DNA of 64,000 nt from Sulfurimonas sp. (GCA_013791885.1 VMSZ01000068.1:18055-82054), one strand, 5' to 3'. Shown: positions 43,300 to 55,587, numbered from the stretch's first letter. The notes: a model not told the origin generated them from the sequence alone. Program-made: numbers and translations.

Positions 43300-44861
43300 A
43301 TTTTACTCTTTGAATGAAGATTTGTCTCAAACTCTTGAATAAAAACTCTGTTTCCTATCACAAGCAGATAATCGCCCTCTTCTAAAAATATATCATCAAG
43401 AGGATTAAAATAAAAATGTCCACTCTCTTTTTTATAAATACCGAGAATAACAACTCGATAGCGTTTATTATCAAGTTCTCCGATAGAGCTGCAGTTGACC
43501 AAAATTCTTTCTGTAATTATTATCTCATCAATATTGATGCTTGACTGCTCGTTTCTAAGCTCATGTATTGCTTCAAACGCAACCGGCTGGCCTACTAGCT
43601 CTTTTGTTATCATGCCGACAAGTTCTTGAGGATAAATAACCTCGTTAATTCCGGCATATATAAGCTTCTTACGGTTCGTTTCATTCATAAGTAAAGACAA
43701 AATAAAAATTTCTTTATTTATTGAGCGTACCGTCAGTGCTGTATATACATTTTCAACATCATCATTTCTTAAACACAAAATAGCCGCGACCTGAGTACTT
43801 ATATCCATATTGAGTTTATGATAACTCTCTATACTGCCCGGATTATAGTGAAGTGCGGTAAAGCCGTCTTTTTTAGCATTTTCTACACGAGAGTACTCTT
43901 CATCGAGAACAATAATATCTTTATGTTGATTTCTGAGCAGCATAGCTACTTCTCTTGCAACATCTTCATATCCGCATATAAGATAAAATTTCTTGATATT
44001 AGAAATATCTTCGATTGTTTTCATCTCCCTGATTTCATCGAGTTTTTCTGTAAACGCAGAAACAAACAATGAAGTTGTAAACGCAAGCACAGCAATTCCT
44101 GCCGTAATTACTAACATTGCCACAAATCTGCCCTCGTCAGTTATAGGAGTAATATCTCCATAACCAACAGTAGAAATTGTCACAACAGACCAGTAAATAG
44201 CCTCATAGAGAGTGTTTATGGGTGAGTCTGGGTTGTTCGCTTCCATCACATAAATAAGTACGGAGGAGACAAAAATAACTATGGAAGAGAACATGGCAAG
44301 CGTTAAAAATTCAAACTTTTTCGTAGCTAAAACAGAAGCAAGGGTTTGAAAGCTTTTCGTGTATCTAAAGAGTTTGAAAACGCGAAAAAGAATAAAAATA
44401 CGAAGCAGTCTAAGTTCATGAAAGAATGGTAATACAGCCAATAAATCTATAATAGCCCGTAAGGAAAAAATATATGAAAACTTTGTTGCAGCTACATTTC
44501 TCAGAGCTTTATAGAGATTAAAATCTCTGCCGATAAAAGAGTCATATTCATATCTGTTTATTATAATTTTAGAAACGCTGCTGTTTACCCATAATCTTAA
44601 AAGATACTCTATAAGAAAAATAAGTGAAATAATGTAGCTGTTAAAGTAGATTAGGCTCTCATCAAGATCATGCTTTACTTCTCCAATTAAAATGGCAATA
44701 CTTGCAAAAATAAGCATTATCATCGTAATGTCAAAGTATTTTTTATACTTGTAGCTGTCTTCTTCTAAAAGATTATAAAAAAAACGCTTTTGCTTCTGAT
44801 AGCTCTTAGATCCGTCTATGGAATAAGAAGCATCAATGACTAAGCGTTTTAGAAAATTCAT
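43296..44861 (-). CDS. Voltage-gated-like K+ channel with fused RCK domain
   Basis: 521 residues. The first ~270 are a six-helix Kv-type channel: S4-like LRLLRIFILFRVFKLFRY with spaced Arg, a pore loop and the K+ filter TISTVGYGDITP. A cytoplasmic RCK module follows (TrkA-N from about residue 290, YLICGYEDVAREVAML; TrkA-C to the end, EEGDYLLVIGNRVFIQEFE). The S4 arginines suggest voltage sensing, and the RCK ligand control. It starts on the base adjoining the gatB stop and is coupled to a second RCK-only gene, an unusual pairing. Confidence 0.9.
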   Translation of the reverse strand: MNFLKRLVIDASYSIDGSKSYQKQKRFFYNLLEEDSYKYKKYFDITMIMLIFASIAILIGEVKHDLDESLIYFNSYIISLIFLIEYLLRLWVNSSVSKIIINRYEYDSFIGRDFNLYKALRNVAATKFSYIFSLRAIIDLLAVLPFFHELRLLRIFILFRVFKLFRYTKSFQTLASVLATKKFEFLTLAMFSSIVIFVSSVLIYVMEANNPDSPINTLYEAIYWSVVTISTVGYGDITPITDEGRFVAMLVITAGIAVLAFTTSLFVSAFTEKLDEIREMKTIEDISNIKKFYLICGYEDVAREVAMLLRNQHKDIIVLDEEYSRVENAKKDGFTALHYNPGSIESYHKLNMDISTQVAAILCLRNDDVENVYTALTVRSINKEIFILSLLMNETNRKKLIYAGINEVIYPQELVGMITKELVGQPVAFEAIHELRNEQSSINIDEIIITERILVNCSSIGELDNKRYRVVILGIYKKESGHFYFNPLDDIFLEEGDYLLVIGNRVFIQEFETNLHSKSKI

Positions 44862-46286
44862 TTACCCTAGTTTCACTTTAAGGATGTCATTAACAGCTTG
44901 CGGATTAGCGCTGCCTTTACTCTCTTTCATGACCTGCCCGACAAAGAAACCAAAAAGTTTATCTTTTCCGCCTTTGTATTCTGCCACCTTGTCACCGTTT
45001 GCTGCGATGATTGCGTCACAGATTGTCTCAAGTGCACCGGTATCACTCACCTGTTTCAAACCAAGTGCATCAATTACACCATCAACATCAAGATTCTCTT
45101 CCATCAGTCTGTCTAAGACCTCTTTAGCAGCTTTTCCACTAATAGTACCGTCTTCAATACGTTTGACTAAATGTCCAAGTTTCTTAGCATCTACATGAGA
45201 ATTTGTAATATTCACTTCTCCCTTAAGACGCCCTTGAAGTTCTACCGTCAGCCAAGTAGTCGCGTTTTTGGCAGAAATTCCCTCTTGCATCATTGCTTCA
45301 AAGAAATGCGCCATTTCAACCGATGAAGTTATAACACTTGCGTTATACTCGTTCATTCCGTACTCTTGGACAAATCTGGATTTTTTCTCATCTGGAAGTT
45401 CCGGAATTTTAGAATAGACAGAGATCATCTCGTCTGTTACAACTGCTTTAAGAAGATCAGGTTCTGGAAAATATCTGTAATCAGCCGCTTCTTCTTTTCC
45501 GCGCATAGAACGGGTTTCTTGTTTTGTCTGGTCAAAAAGTCTTGTCTCTTGGCAAATTTCGCTCTCATAAACGCCGTCTTCCCAAGCCTCTATCTGACGG
45601 GCAACTTCAAGTTCAATTGCTTTTTCAATAAATTTAAAAGAGTTAATATTCTTGATTTCAACACGAGTATAAAGTTTTTCATCGCCTTTTGGGCGGATAG
45701 AGACATTGACGTCTACACGAAAACTCCCTTCTTGCATATTCGCATCGCCTATATCTAGGTAACGAATGATTGAGTGAAGCTTTTTAAGATACAAAATTAC
45801 CTCTTCGGAACTTCTCATGTCCGGTTCAGAAACTATCTCAAGCAGAGGTGTTCCAGCACGATTTAAATCAACTTTGGAGATATCACCCTCATGAATGTTT
45901 TTTCCAGCATCTGCTTCAATATGTGCACGGTTAATTCTGATGATTTTGTGACTTCCGTCTTCAAAATCAATCTGTAATTTTCCATGTTCAACTACAGGAG
46001 TGTAGAGTTGTGTAATCTGATATGCCGATGGAGAGTCAGGATAAAAATAGCTCTTTCTATCAAAGAAAGAAGTTCTGTTTATAGTAGCATCTATTGCAGT
46101 TCCAAGCATGACAGACTTATGCAATACTTCTTTATTTAAAACAGGTAATGCACCCGGAAGCGCCAAACATGTTGGACAGGTATTAGTATTTTGTTTGTGA
46201 TTAAAACTTGTTGGGCACGAGCAAAAAAGTTTAGTTTTTGTGTTAAGTTGTACGTGGACTTCAAGACCGATAACTATTTCGAACAT
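44862..46286 (-). CDS. gatB: Asp-tRNA(Asn)/Glu-tRNA(Gln) amidotransferase subunit B
   Basis: Part of GatCAB, which amidates misacylated Glu-tRNA-Gln and Asp-tRNA-Asn in organisms lacking GlnRS or AsnRS. The N-terminal [12 protein letters not shown], the [15 protein letters not shown] segment (with CSCP zinc-type Cys pair), and [14 protein letters not shown] are family landmarks. The C-terminal YqeY-like tail domain is complete to residue 474. Its stop abuts the K+ channel start. gatA and gatC are elsewhere. Confidence 0.97.
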   Translation of the reverse strand: MFEIVIGLEVHVQLNTKTKLFCSCPTSFNHKQNTNTCPTCLALPGALPVLNKEVLHKSVMLGTAIDATINRTSFFDRKSYFYPDSPSAYQITQLYTPVVEHGKLQIDFEDGSHKIIRINRAHIEADAGKNIHEGDISKVDLNRAGTPLLEIVSEPDMRSSEEVILYLKKLHSIIRYLDIGDANMQEGSFRVDVNVSIRPKGDEKLYTRVEIKNINSFKFIEKAIELEVARQIEAWEDGVYESEICQETRLFDQTKQETRSMRGKEEAADYRYFPEPDLLKAVVTDEMISVYSKIPELPDEKKSRFVQEYGMNEYNASVITSSVEMAHFFEAMMQEGISAKNATTWLTVELQGRLKGEVNITNSHVDAKKLGHLVKRIEDGTISGKAAKEVLDRLMEENLDVDGVIDALGLKQVSDTGALETICDAIIAANGDKVAEYKGGKDKLFGFFVGQVMKESKGSANPQAVNDILKVKLG

Positions 46287-46334
46287 AAGTTTCCTTAATT
46301 AAAAAAAATAATAGATTTTTGATTTTATCCAATT

Positions 46335-46351
46335 AAAGCTTTAAAAGCTTT
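46335..46351 (-). terminator. Possible hairpin terminator after the atpB-linked gene
   Basis: On the minus strand AAAGCTT-TTA-AAGCTTT forms a 7-bp stem directly after the stop of the 87-codon gene. The downstream sequence is A/T-rich without a clear T-run, so termination before gatB is only possible. The loop of three bases is tight. Confidence 0.3.
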
Positions 46352-46615
46352 TTACTTCTGTGTGTTAGAGTGGATTTTTTCTAAAAGTTCTGTCTGTTTT
46401 TTTGTCTCTTCCAAACGCTGTTTATTGACAGAAAATGCATCAAGAGCCAAGATAAGAAAAAGTGAGATTATAACGTAGAGTATTGTGATGAAAAACGCAA
46501 GGCCAAAACCTAAAACGAGGAAGATGTTAAAAGTTATAAGAGCACCAAAGAGCACGATAGCCCATGATGCTCCAAGCAAAAAGTTTATGATTCTCTCGAA
46601 CATATCTTTTTGCAT
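46352..46615 (-). CDS. Small membrane protein downstream of atpB
   Basis: 87 residues with two to three hydrophobic segments (IINFLLGASWAIVLFGALITF and VLGFGLAFFITILYVIISLFLILAL) and a charged, probably coiled C-terminal tail (NKQRLEETKKQTELLEKI). It follows atpB by nine bases. Met5 is an alternative start. I do not recognise the family. It could assist ATP synthase assembly, as AtpI-type proteins do, but this rests only on position and hydrophobicity. Confidence 0.65.
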   Translation of the reverse strand: MQKDMFERIINFLLGASWAIVLFGALITFNIFLVLGFGLAFFITILYVIISLFLILALDAFSVNKQRLEETKKQTELLEKIHSNTQK

Positions 46616-46624
46616 GTGTACGAC

Positions 46625-47299
46625 CTAGTGATCGTCTACAGCGATAGCACCACCAAGGTAAACGTAAGTAAGCATCATAAAGATGAAAGCTTGTAAAAAC
46701 GCCATAAATGTAAGAAGTGCAAATGGAATCATTGGTAACAACCAAGGAGCCAGCATCAAAATAACCATCAAGAACATATCGTCACCCTTAACATTTCCAA
46801 AAAGACGGAAGCTAAGTGAAACTAAACGTGAGAAGTGAGAAACTATCTCGATTGGAAACATTAACCAGTATAACCACCAAACAGGCCCAAGAAAATGCTT
46901 GAAGTATTTAATAACACCCTGCTCTTTGATACCAACATAGTTGTAGTAAACAAATACAACTAAAGCTAACGTAAGAGGCATTTCTAAAAATGCAGTAGGA
47001 GCTTCAAAACCTGGAATAACACCAATTAAGTTTGCTATACCGACAAAAAGACCGATAGTAGCAACTAGAGGAAGATAGCGACTCGCATTCTCTTTACCCA
47101 TAACATCCGTTCCCATTTTTAAAACGCCGCCAACGTATGCTTCCATAACGTTTTGTGCGCCTCTTGGGACAAGTTGAAGATTTGACATCGCCATTTTTAC
47201 TATTAGTATTGCAATACCTGCAGATAGTAACATGTGTGTCACATACATAAATGTCTTATCGTGAGAGATAAGGCCGAAAAAAGTAAACAATTCACCCAT
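46625..47299 (-). CDS. atpB: F0F1 ATP synthase subunit a
   Basis: The stator membrane subunit that forms the proton half-channels. Among its helices is the conserved segment FSRLVSLSFRLFGNVKGDDM with the essential Arg facing the c-ring, and the C-terminal LTFMAFLQAFIFMMLTYVYLGGA. Length 224 is typical for this class. As I recall for Campylobacterota, atpB is separated from the main atp operon, and it is so here. AGGGAG before the ATG is a good SD. Confidence 0.95.
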   Translation of the reverse strand: MGELFTFFGLISHDKTFMYVTHMLLSAGIAILIVKMAMSNLQLVPRGAQNVMEAYVGGVLKMGTDVMGKENASRYLPLVATIGLFVGIANLIGVIPGFEAPTAFLEMPLTLALVVFVYYNYVGIKEQGVIKYFKHFLGPVWWLYWLMFPIEIVSHFSRLVSLSFRLFGNVKGDDMFLMVILMLAPWLLPMIPFALLTFMAFLQAFIFMMLTYVYLGGAIAVDDH

Positions 47300-47330
47300 A
47301 GGTGTGCTCCCTTGTCTAAAAATTTACGAG

Positions 47331-47336
47331 ATTATA
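47331..47336 (-). promoter_or_regulatory. Putative -10 box for atpB
   Basis: TATAAT on the minus strand lies 31 bases before the atpB ATG. A second AT-rich TATAAT-like hexamer occurs about 20 bases farther upstream. It implies independent transcription of atpB rather than read-through from truD. Confidence 0.5.
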
Positions 47337-47388
47337 GTCTAACTAGCATTAAATTATTATAATAAACGATGCTTTTTTAAAGATTTAC

Positions 47389-48417
47389 TTATCTTTGTTT
47401 ACTTTTGTCAGCAATTTTCTTTGCAGAAAAGTTCTTATTTGCAATATTTTCTAAAAATACCGTTGCATACGAGCCTTTTGGAAGCGTAAACGCAATGTTA
47501 AAAATTGAAAAATTTTTATTGTAGTTATAGACAACATCTTTTGGAAAAACGATTGCTTCACGTCTGAGACCTTTTTCATACAAAAACTCATCATCGTATT
47601 TCTCTTCAATCTCTCTTGCTTCATCTCTCGCACGAAAAACACCTCTTCCGCACAACAGACCTGTCGGAACTACTTTTTTATCTTCAAAATCTTTTTGCGG
47701 TACATTTTTTGGAGTAAAAAGTTTGCCGTCATTTGCAAGATAAATATCTCCGTTTAAAAGCATAAAGTTCCCCTCATTTTGTTCGCGGCTTAGGAGTACT
47801 CTTTCTCTGAGCCATTCGTTAAAAAACTGGCTTTGGTAGATAGAAATAAGAAACTTTTTGACTTTCGTGTCTTCAATATGAAGCTCTCCGCTTATCATCT
47901 CTTTTGCCTGCTCGATTGAATCTTCATCGCGTCCGAATCTTTGGTACCCAAAATAGTTTGGCATTCCTACTTTTTCAGCTTTTCTTGCAAGCTTTTCAAT
48001 TTGTCCCGCTTCAATAGGCTCTACTCCAAAAAGATTGATACTAAAACGGTTGCCCACTAAATCTCCCATTCTAATAGAATGAGTATGACGCATAGATTTT
48101 AAAATTTTTATCTGAGGATGTTTAAATTTTTTAATTGCGTTTTCATATTTTGCTTCAACAGAGATGTATTGCGTAGTTGTCGCATGTTTGTCTTTAAGAC
48201 CTGCGTAACCGATTTTCTCAGCCGGAAGATTTAAAAACGCAGCAAATTCTGCAATCATATCCCAAGTTGTGAGTTCCACTTTTCTTACAAGCAAAACTAA
48301 AAAATTTCCTCTTCCTTTATATTCCAAACCTATCTCGTCAACTATGAAATCTTTTTGGTTTTGCTCAAACGTAAACTTTATCTCTTTATTTTCGTGTAAA
48401 TATTCTCTATTCATCAT
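47389..48417 (-). CDS. truD: tRNA pseudouridine(13) synthase TruD
   Basis: Converts U13 of certain tRNAs (tRNA-Glu in E. coli) to pseudouridine. The conserved FLVLLVRKVELTTWD segment, the catalytic-Asp region KIGYAGLKDKHATTTQYIS and GMPNYFGYQRFGRD are family hallmarks. Length 342 is typical. Two adjacent ATGs (48417, 48414) are possible starts after AAAGGA. It lies 19 bases after ribF in the leftward ligA-tlyA-ribF-truD string. Confidence 0.95.
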   Translation of the reverse strand: MMNREYLHENKEIKFTFEQNQKDFIVDEIGLEYKGRGNFLVLLVRKVELTTWDMIAEFAAFLNLPAEKIGYAGLKDKHATTTQYISVEAKYENAIKKFKHPQIKILKSMRHTHSIRMGDLVGNRFSINLFGVEPIEAGQIEKLARKAEKVGMPNYFGYQRFGRDEDSIEQAKEMISGELHIEDTKVKKFLISIYQSQFFNEWLRERVLLSREQNEGNFMLLNGDIYLANDGKLFTPKNVPQKDFEDKKVVPTGLLCGRGVFRARDEAREIEEKYDDEFLYEKGLRREAIVFPKDVVYNYNKNFSIFNIAFTLPKGSYATVFLENIANKNFSAKKIADKSKQR

Positions 48418-48436
48418 CTCTTTATTTCCTTTATAT

Positions 48437-49247
48437 TTATAACTGTAAAAATTTCAACTCTTTTGATGCTTTTGCTATATCTTTTTTAATTGCGTTTTTT
48501 AAATCTTCTAAATTATCAAACTTCTCGTTGCTTCGCAAAAACGCAACAAAACTTATGGAGGCTTTCTCTTTACAGACAACCTCTCCATCGAGAACATGTG
48601 ACTCTATTGCAAAAGAGCCGTCTGTTGTCACTCTGTGTCCAATGAAAGAAACAGAAGGATGATAATGTTCTTCATCATCTATTCGCGTAAGTGTTGCATA
48701 AACGCCCTCTTTTGGTATTAAAAAGCCGTCTGTTTCAATGTTTATCGTTGCCACCAAGTCTGTTTTTCCAATTCCCTGACCACTTACGTGTTTACCACGA
48801 ATAGTGTAGTTATGTCCCAAAAATGCATTTGCACCTTTAATGTCGCCAATTTTTAGTTTTGCCCGTATTTTATGAGAGTGAACAGAATCTCCATGGTGAG
48901 ACACCTCTTCAACAACTATAACTTCACCATCAAAAAGAGTTTTCAAATCAGAAAACGAGTACTTTCTGTCTTTGCCAAAATGAAAATCATAACCGACAAC
49001 TATTTTTTGCAGTTTTGGAAACTTCTCTTTTAAAAGCGTTATAAAACCTTCCCCATTAAGATGTCTAATAGTGTCAAGTTCTATGTACATAATAGTATGA
49101 TGTGAAAAATGTTCCCGCTCTTTTTTTGGAGTCAAATTAGCATAACCCGTCTCTATCACAACTATAGTCCCCGCTTCTCCAAGCTCAGAAAAAAGATGCT
49201 GATGCCCGATATGCATCCCGTCAAAACCGCCGATTGCAATGGCGGTG

Positions 49248-49258
<11 letters not shown>
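48437..49258 (-). CDS. ribF: Bifunctional riboflavin kinase/FAD synthetase
   Basis: Phosphorylates riboflavin to FMN and adenylates FMN to FAD. The N-terminal nucleotidyltransferase half has AIGGFDGMHIGHQHL (HxGH type), and VVGYDFHFGKDRKYS. The C-terminal flavokinase half includes GQGIGKTDLVATINI in place of the common GR-LG-PTAN motif, GVYATLT and ESHVLDGEV. The track starts at TTG 49276. The ATG at 49258 overlaps the tlyA stop by 11 bases and begins directly at the first strand. Confidence 0.9.
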
Positions 49259-51915
<2,657 letters not shown>

Positions 51916-51931
51916 CTAGCAAAAAAGAGCT

Positions 51932-53281
51932 TTAAACTTTAGTATCCAGCCAGCTTCTTTTTTGGTAGATGTAGTAATACATTAAACCCTTCAAGAGCGT
52001 TTCTACATTCATAATAACAAAAATCGCGATGATTCCAAAACCCGTTTTGTAGGCAATATAAGAGGGAATAACTCGAAATATCCATAGTGAAGCCACGTTT
52101 ATTTTCAAAGTTGTTTTTGTAGCCCCGGCACCTCTGAGTGCGGCAGAGTAAACAAAAGAGATTGCCAAGGGTATCTGCGCAAGACCAACAAGAATGAGGT
52201 AAAAAGAGGCAACTTTAATAGTCTCTGAGTCTTGTGTGAAAAAACTGACCAAAAACTCTGGAAAAAGTATGAGAAAAACACCAACACTTCCCATAAAAAC
52301 ATAAGCAACTCTGCCGCTTATTATTCCCATCTTGTAAGCTTTCTCTTTATCTTTTGCACCTAAATTCATCCCGACAAGCGCCATAGCCGCAATTGAAAAG
52401 CCAAAACCGGGCATAAACGCAATACCCTCGATGCGTAAGCCAACCTGATAGCCCGCAAGTTCCGCTGTTCCGTATGCGGTGATGATGGAAACAAAAACCA
52501 AAAAAGAAAGACTCGAAATCCCACGTTCCAAAGCCGCACTCCAACCAATATGGTATGCACGAATCATATCTTTTACTCGGATGATTGGTAGGAGTTTTAA
52601 TTTTGAGTGAGGAAGTTTGAGAAGAAAAAAGTAGGCAAGAACATTAAAGCCGTAAGCTATGATTGTTGCATAAGCCGCACCTTCTATGCCAAGCGCGGGA
52701 AATCCAAAATGTCCAAAAATCAGAACATAATTTAAAAAAGCATTCAAAGCGGCGGAAAAAAGTTTGATGTAAAGGGAGCTTTTCGTATCCCCTGCGGCCG
52801 AGAGTGCATTAAACAAAAGTGTGTCTATGAAGATTAGTACAAAACCAAGAGCCAAAATCTTAAAGTAGAGTGCACCCTGTATGATAACTTCAGCTTCTGC
52901 TCCCATAATCGCATACATTCTATCAGCGTAAATATAAACAATAATGCTCACAAAAACTGCCAAAACAGTTGCAAAAAGTCCAAGAGAATACAAAAGTGAT
53001 GAAGCTCTTTTTGTACGCCCCTCTCCGATGAAACGCGAGATGAGTGCATTACCTCCTACTACATAAAGTGTCATTAAAACATTGATGACCATCATAAACT
53101 GCATACTCATACCAACGGCTGCAAGAGCGTAAACGCTTACCATTCCAACCATTATCATATCTATGAGGATTTGAAGTATGTCTACGAGGTGCTTTAACGC
53201 CGCCGGAATTGCGAGAGAAAATACTTTTTTTGTGTCAGAGGAGATTAGCTTTGGAAAAATTGGGATACCTCTTGCATACAT
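51932..53281 (-). CDS. MATE family multidrug/Na+ antiporter
   Basis: A 12-TM efflux protein of the MATE (NorM/DinF) family, 449 residues, with a pseudo-twofold repeat. Typical segments are AIPAALKHLVDILQILIDMIMVGMVS, GGNALISRFIGEGR and GFGFSIAAMALVGMNLGAKDKEKAY. It would exchange cationic compounds for H+ or Na+. The ATG at 53281 lies within the preceding 90-codon gene (37-base overlap), longer than usual, so a later start is possible, but no better in-frame ATG precedes the first helix. Confidence 0.9.
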   Translation of the reverse strand: MYARGIPIFPKLISSDTKKVFSLAIPAALKHLVDILQILIDMIMVGMVSVYALAAVGMSMQFMMVINVLMTLYVVGGNALISRFIGEGRTKRASSLLYSLGLFATVLAVFVSIIVYIYADRMYAIMGAEAEVIIQGALYFKILALGFVLIFIDTLLFNALSAAGDTKSSLYIKLFSAALNAFLNYVLIFGHFGFPALGIEGAAYATIIAYGFNVLAYFFLLKLPHSKLKLLPIIRVKDMIRAYHIGWSAALERGISSLSFLVFVSIITAYGTAELAGYQVGLRIEGIAFMPGFGFSIAAMALVGMNLGAKDKEKAYKMGIISGRVAYVFMGSVGVFLILFPEFLVSFFTQDSETIKVASFYLILVGLAQIPLAISFVYSAALRGAGATKTTLKINVASLWIFRVIPSYIAYKTGFGIIAIFVIMNVETLLKGLMYYYIYQKRSWLDTKV

Positions 53282-53517
53282 ACGATGAGTTCTTCTTTTG
53301 TCTCAAACTCTAAAACTTTTTTATTTTTTATATCATCGCCCGGCTGAGTGTAATCAAATACAAGAATATAGCGCAAAAGCTTTACTTTCTCACCATATAA
53401 ATCAACCCATTCCAAACTCATCTCTGCGACTTCTCCATGCATGTCTACAACTACAGCAGGGTAAAGTCTTACAAGATTTTGGAGTGATATATCTCCTATT
53501 TTAGATTTATAAATCAT
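53245..53517 (-). CDS. Conserved-looking hypothetical protein
   Basis: A 90-residue, mostly beta-strand, probably cytoplasmic protein (MIYKSKIGDISLQNLVRLYPAVVVD). The pattern of alternating hydrophobics with EWVDLYGEKVKLLRYILVFDY suggests a small mixed fold. No motif or family recognised. It overlaps the upstream small membrane gene by 11 bases and the MATE gene by 37, so it belongs to the MFS-MATE string. Coding is supported by its position in this overlapping chain and normal codon use. Confidence 0.6.
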   Translation of the reverse strand: MIYKSKIGDISLQNLVRLYPAVVVDMHGEVAEMSLEWVDLYGEKVKLLRYILVFDYTQPGDDIKNKKVLEFETKEELIVCMQEVSQFFQS

Positions 53518-53758
53518 TTTCTTCCTTATTCAAACTCTTATTCATCTCACCGCGCTGCATTTTCATAAACGCAAGAAAACCAAAAATGGTTCCGACTATA
53601 ATAAAAAAAGCTCCAAGCATATCGTCTCTTACATAAGCCATAATCATCCAACACAAATCAGCAAATAGGTACACTATAACTGCCTGGTATATCCGTCCTT
53701 TATACGTCAAATAGGCACCGATATTTAAAAGTAAACCACCCAGAATTGCAAACGTCAT
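53507..53758 (-). CDS. Small three-helix membrane protein
   Basis: 83 residues, with about three hydrophobic segments (MTFAILGGLLLNIGAYLTYKG; IYQAVIVYLFADLCWMIMAY; LGAFFIIVGTIFGFLAFM) and a charged C-terminus. It overlaps the MFS stop by four bases (ATGA). It has some resemblance in layout to small uncharacterised membrane proteins and single repeats of PnuC-like carriers, but I cannot name a family. Possibly a subunit or regulator for the neighbouring transporter. Confidence 0.6.
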   Translation of the reverse strand: MTFAILGGLLLNIGAYLTYKGRIYQAVIVYLFADLCWMIMAYVRDDMLGAFFIIVGTIFGFLAFMKMQRGEMNKSLNKEENDL

Positions 53759-54963
53759 ATTTCGTCATCCTTTATACTTTGCGTTTTTAGTATCCAAGTA
53801 TAATAAATAGAAGCTATTAAAAAGCCTAAACCTATCAAGAATGTAATAAATTCCAAAGAGTAACTTTTGGTTGCCAAAAAACCTATCATAAATGATGTAA
53901 ACGCAGCCGAAGATAAAAAGAGCATATCGTTGTAAGCAACAATCCGCCCATAATATTTTTCATCAATATTTTTTTGCAAAAGTGTGTATGTGTAAGACCA
54001 AAGTGTTGTAGTACAGAGTCCAACCAGTACACTTGCCGCAATAGAAAGGTAGAAATTTTCCATAACATAAGCCCAAATCCAAACAGCAACTGCCTGAAAG
54101 ATAAAAACATAAGTGAGCCTTTTATTGTTTATCCAGTTTTTTATAAGCATAGGCCCAATAACCAAACCTACAGCACGGCTGGCATTTAACAAGCCAAGGG
54201 CAAGCGATGTAGCTATAATCCCTGCGTAGTATTTATCTACCATCAAAGCAACCAAAGCATCAAACGCAGTCAAACCTATAAATGAATGTAAAATCATCAA
54301 GTGGATAGCATGCGGATACTTTTTCAAGTATGTAAAAGTATCCCGCATCATCCTTAAAAGATTTTCCTGCGTTTTAAAAACTTCAATTTCCATTTTTAAA
54401 GTAGCCAAGAGATAAACGCCGCTCATAAGCACAAAGGTATCTAAAATAAAGGCTATTTTCACACCCAGCAAATAGACTACAAATCCGCTTATCGCCATAC
54501 CAAAAGTATACGAAAGTGACCAAATAATTGAGTGAATCTCATTTGCTTTTTGCAATTTCGAGCCGGAGAGTATTTTTGGCAACAAAGACATCTCGGCTGT
54601 AAAATAAAAACTCGCTGCCGCCATCTTAATAAATATAAGCGTGTAAAGCAGCCACAAATCAGAAACTTGATTAATAAAAATGAGAAAAAATGTTGTAAAC
54701 ATCTCAAGAGTGATGAGTCCAAGCATCAACTTTTTAGGTTTGAACTTGTCTATAATTACCCCTGAAAATGGTGCTTGAATGACTCCGGCTAAAAAATGTA
54801 TCATTGCAGTAAACGCAACAACTTCAGCTGAAACATTCATACTTAAAAGTAGAGTATAAATAGCAACATTGCTAAACCAGGCACCAAAATATGCTATAAG
54901 CTGAATAGTCGAGAGGCGCTTTAAAACGGGTTCTTTTTGTAATAATTCGATGTAGTCTTTCAT
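53755..54963 (-). CDS. Major facilitator superfamily transporter
   Basis: 402 residues with about 12 membrane helices. The loop between helices 2 and 3 has APFSGVIIDKFKPKKLMLG, a form of MFS motif A, and the layout resembles the MFS-3/EntS-like drug or siderophore exporter group. Substrate unknown. First gene of the long leftward string, diverging from flaG across a 113-base gap. Confidence 0.85.
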   Translation of the reverse strand: MKDYIELLQKEPVLKRLSTIQLIAYFGAWFSNVAIYTLLLSMNVSAEVVAFTAMIHFLAGVIQAPFSGVIIDKFKPKKLMLGLITLEMFTTFFLIFINQVSDLWLLYTLIFIKMAAASFYFTAEMSLLPKILSGSKLQKANEIHSIIWSLSYTFGMAISGFVVYLLGVKIAFILDTFVLMSGVYLLATLKMEIEVFKTQENLLRMMRDTFTYLKKYPHAIHLMILHSFIGLTAFDALVALMVDKYYAGIIATSLALGLLNASRAVGLVIGPMLIKNWINNKRLTYVFIFQAVAVWIWAYVMENFYLSIAASVLVGLCTTTLWSYTYTLLQKNIDEKYYGRIVAYNDMLFLSSAAFTSFMIGFLATKSYSLEFITFLIGLGFLIASIYYTWILKTQSIKDDEI

Positions 54964-55014
54964 GAGTGCAAGAGTATCATAAAATTATATATTTTAAATT
55001 TAGTAAAAAAGTAT

Positions 55015-55041
55015 TAAAGTTATTTTTCTATCTGTCGATTT
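55015..55041 (+). promoter_or_regulatory. Sigma-28 (FliA) promoter for flaG
   Basis: TAAA (55015-55018), 17 bases, then CGATTT (55036-55041). This spacing matches the sigma-28 consensus TAAA-N15-GCCGATAA, with GT in place of GC before CGAT and CGATTT in place of CGATAA. It lies 36 bases before the flaG ATG, with AAAGAGGAG as SD. It fits late-class flagellar control. Confidence 0.65.
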
Positions 55042-55076
55042 GGAGTGTAATAATATTCTTTAAAGAGGAGTAAGTC

Positions 55077-55466
55077 ATGGATGGCATAGCAAACGTCGCA
55101 AGACATCAACAATCACAATTAGCTTCACAAGAGACTCAAGGAAGAGCGGCTCAGGATGTTAAACAGCAGGTGCAACAGCCTCAAAATGTTGACGTTGTAA
55201 AACAGATGCAAAAAGATACGACGGCTAGTGCTCAGAAGATTAATTCTAAGGAGCAGGTTGAAGATTTAGTGAAAGAGCTCAATAATGCAATGGCTCCGAT
55301 GAATACGAATCTTAAATTCGGTGTAGATACAAATGATGTATTTTATGTGTCTGTAGTCGAATCTGAAACAAGCAAAATGATTAGAAGATTTCCAGCAGAA
55401 CAAGCTGCAGATTTTTTACCAAAAATGCAAGAAGTCACAGGGATACTGTTTGATTCCAAGGGGTGA
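55077..55466 (+). CDS. flaG: FlaG family flagellar protein
   Basis: 129 residues. The N-terminal half is Gln-rich and probably disordered (QQSQLASQETQGRAAQDVKQQVQQ). The C-terminal half is the FlaG domain (about residues 60-127), including NLKFGVDTNDVFYVSVVESETSKMIRRFPAEQ and a final amphipathic helix. FlaG proteins influence flagellar filament length. It is separated here from flagellin and fliD genes and has its own sigma-28 promoter, so it is probably a single-gene transcript. Confidence 0.88.
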   Translation: MDGIANVARHQQSQLASQETQGRAAQDVKQQVQQPQNVDVVKQMQKDTTASAQKINSKEQVEDLVKELNNAMAPMNTNLKFGVDTNDVFYVSVVESETSKMIRRFPAEQAADFLPKMQEVTGILFDSKG

Positions 55467-55581
55467 TTCGCTCCCTGAAATCAAACCTTCTGGTATGCTT
55501 AGTTTTGCAACACCTTGATTGTATTTTTTTAAACACCTACAAAATTCATTCCTTATAAGAATCCCCTCACTTCTTTTTCGT

Positions 55582-55587
55582 TATAAT
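55582..55587 (+). promoter_or_regulatory. Putative -10 box for argG
   Basis: TATAAT 36 bases before the argG ATG, in the 156-base gap after flaG, with AAAGGG as SD. A weak AGGG/CCCT hairpin right after flaG (about 55458-55475) is too small to call a terminator. Confidence 0.45.
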
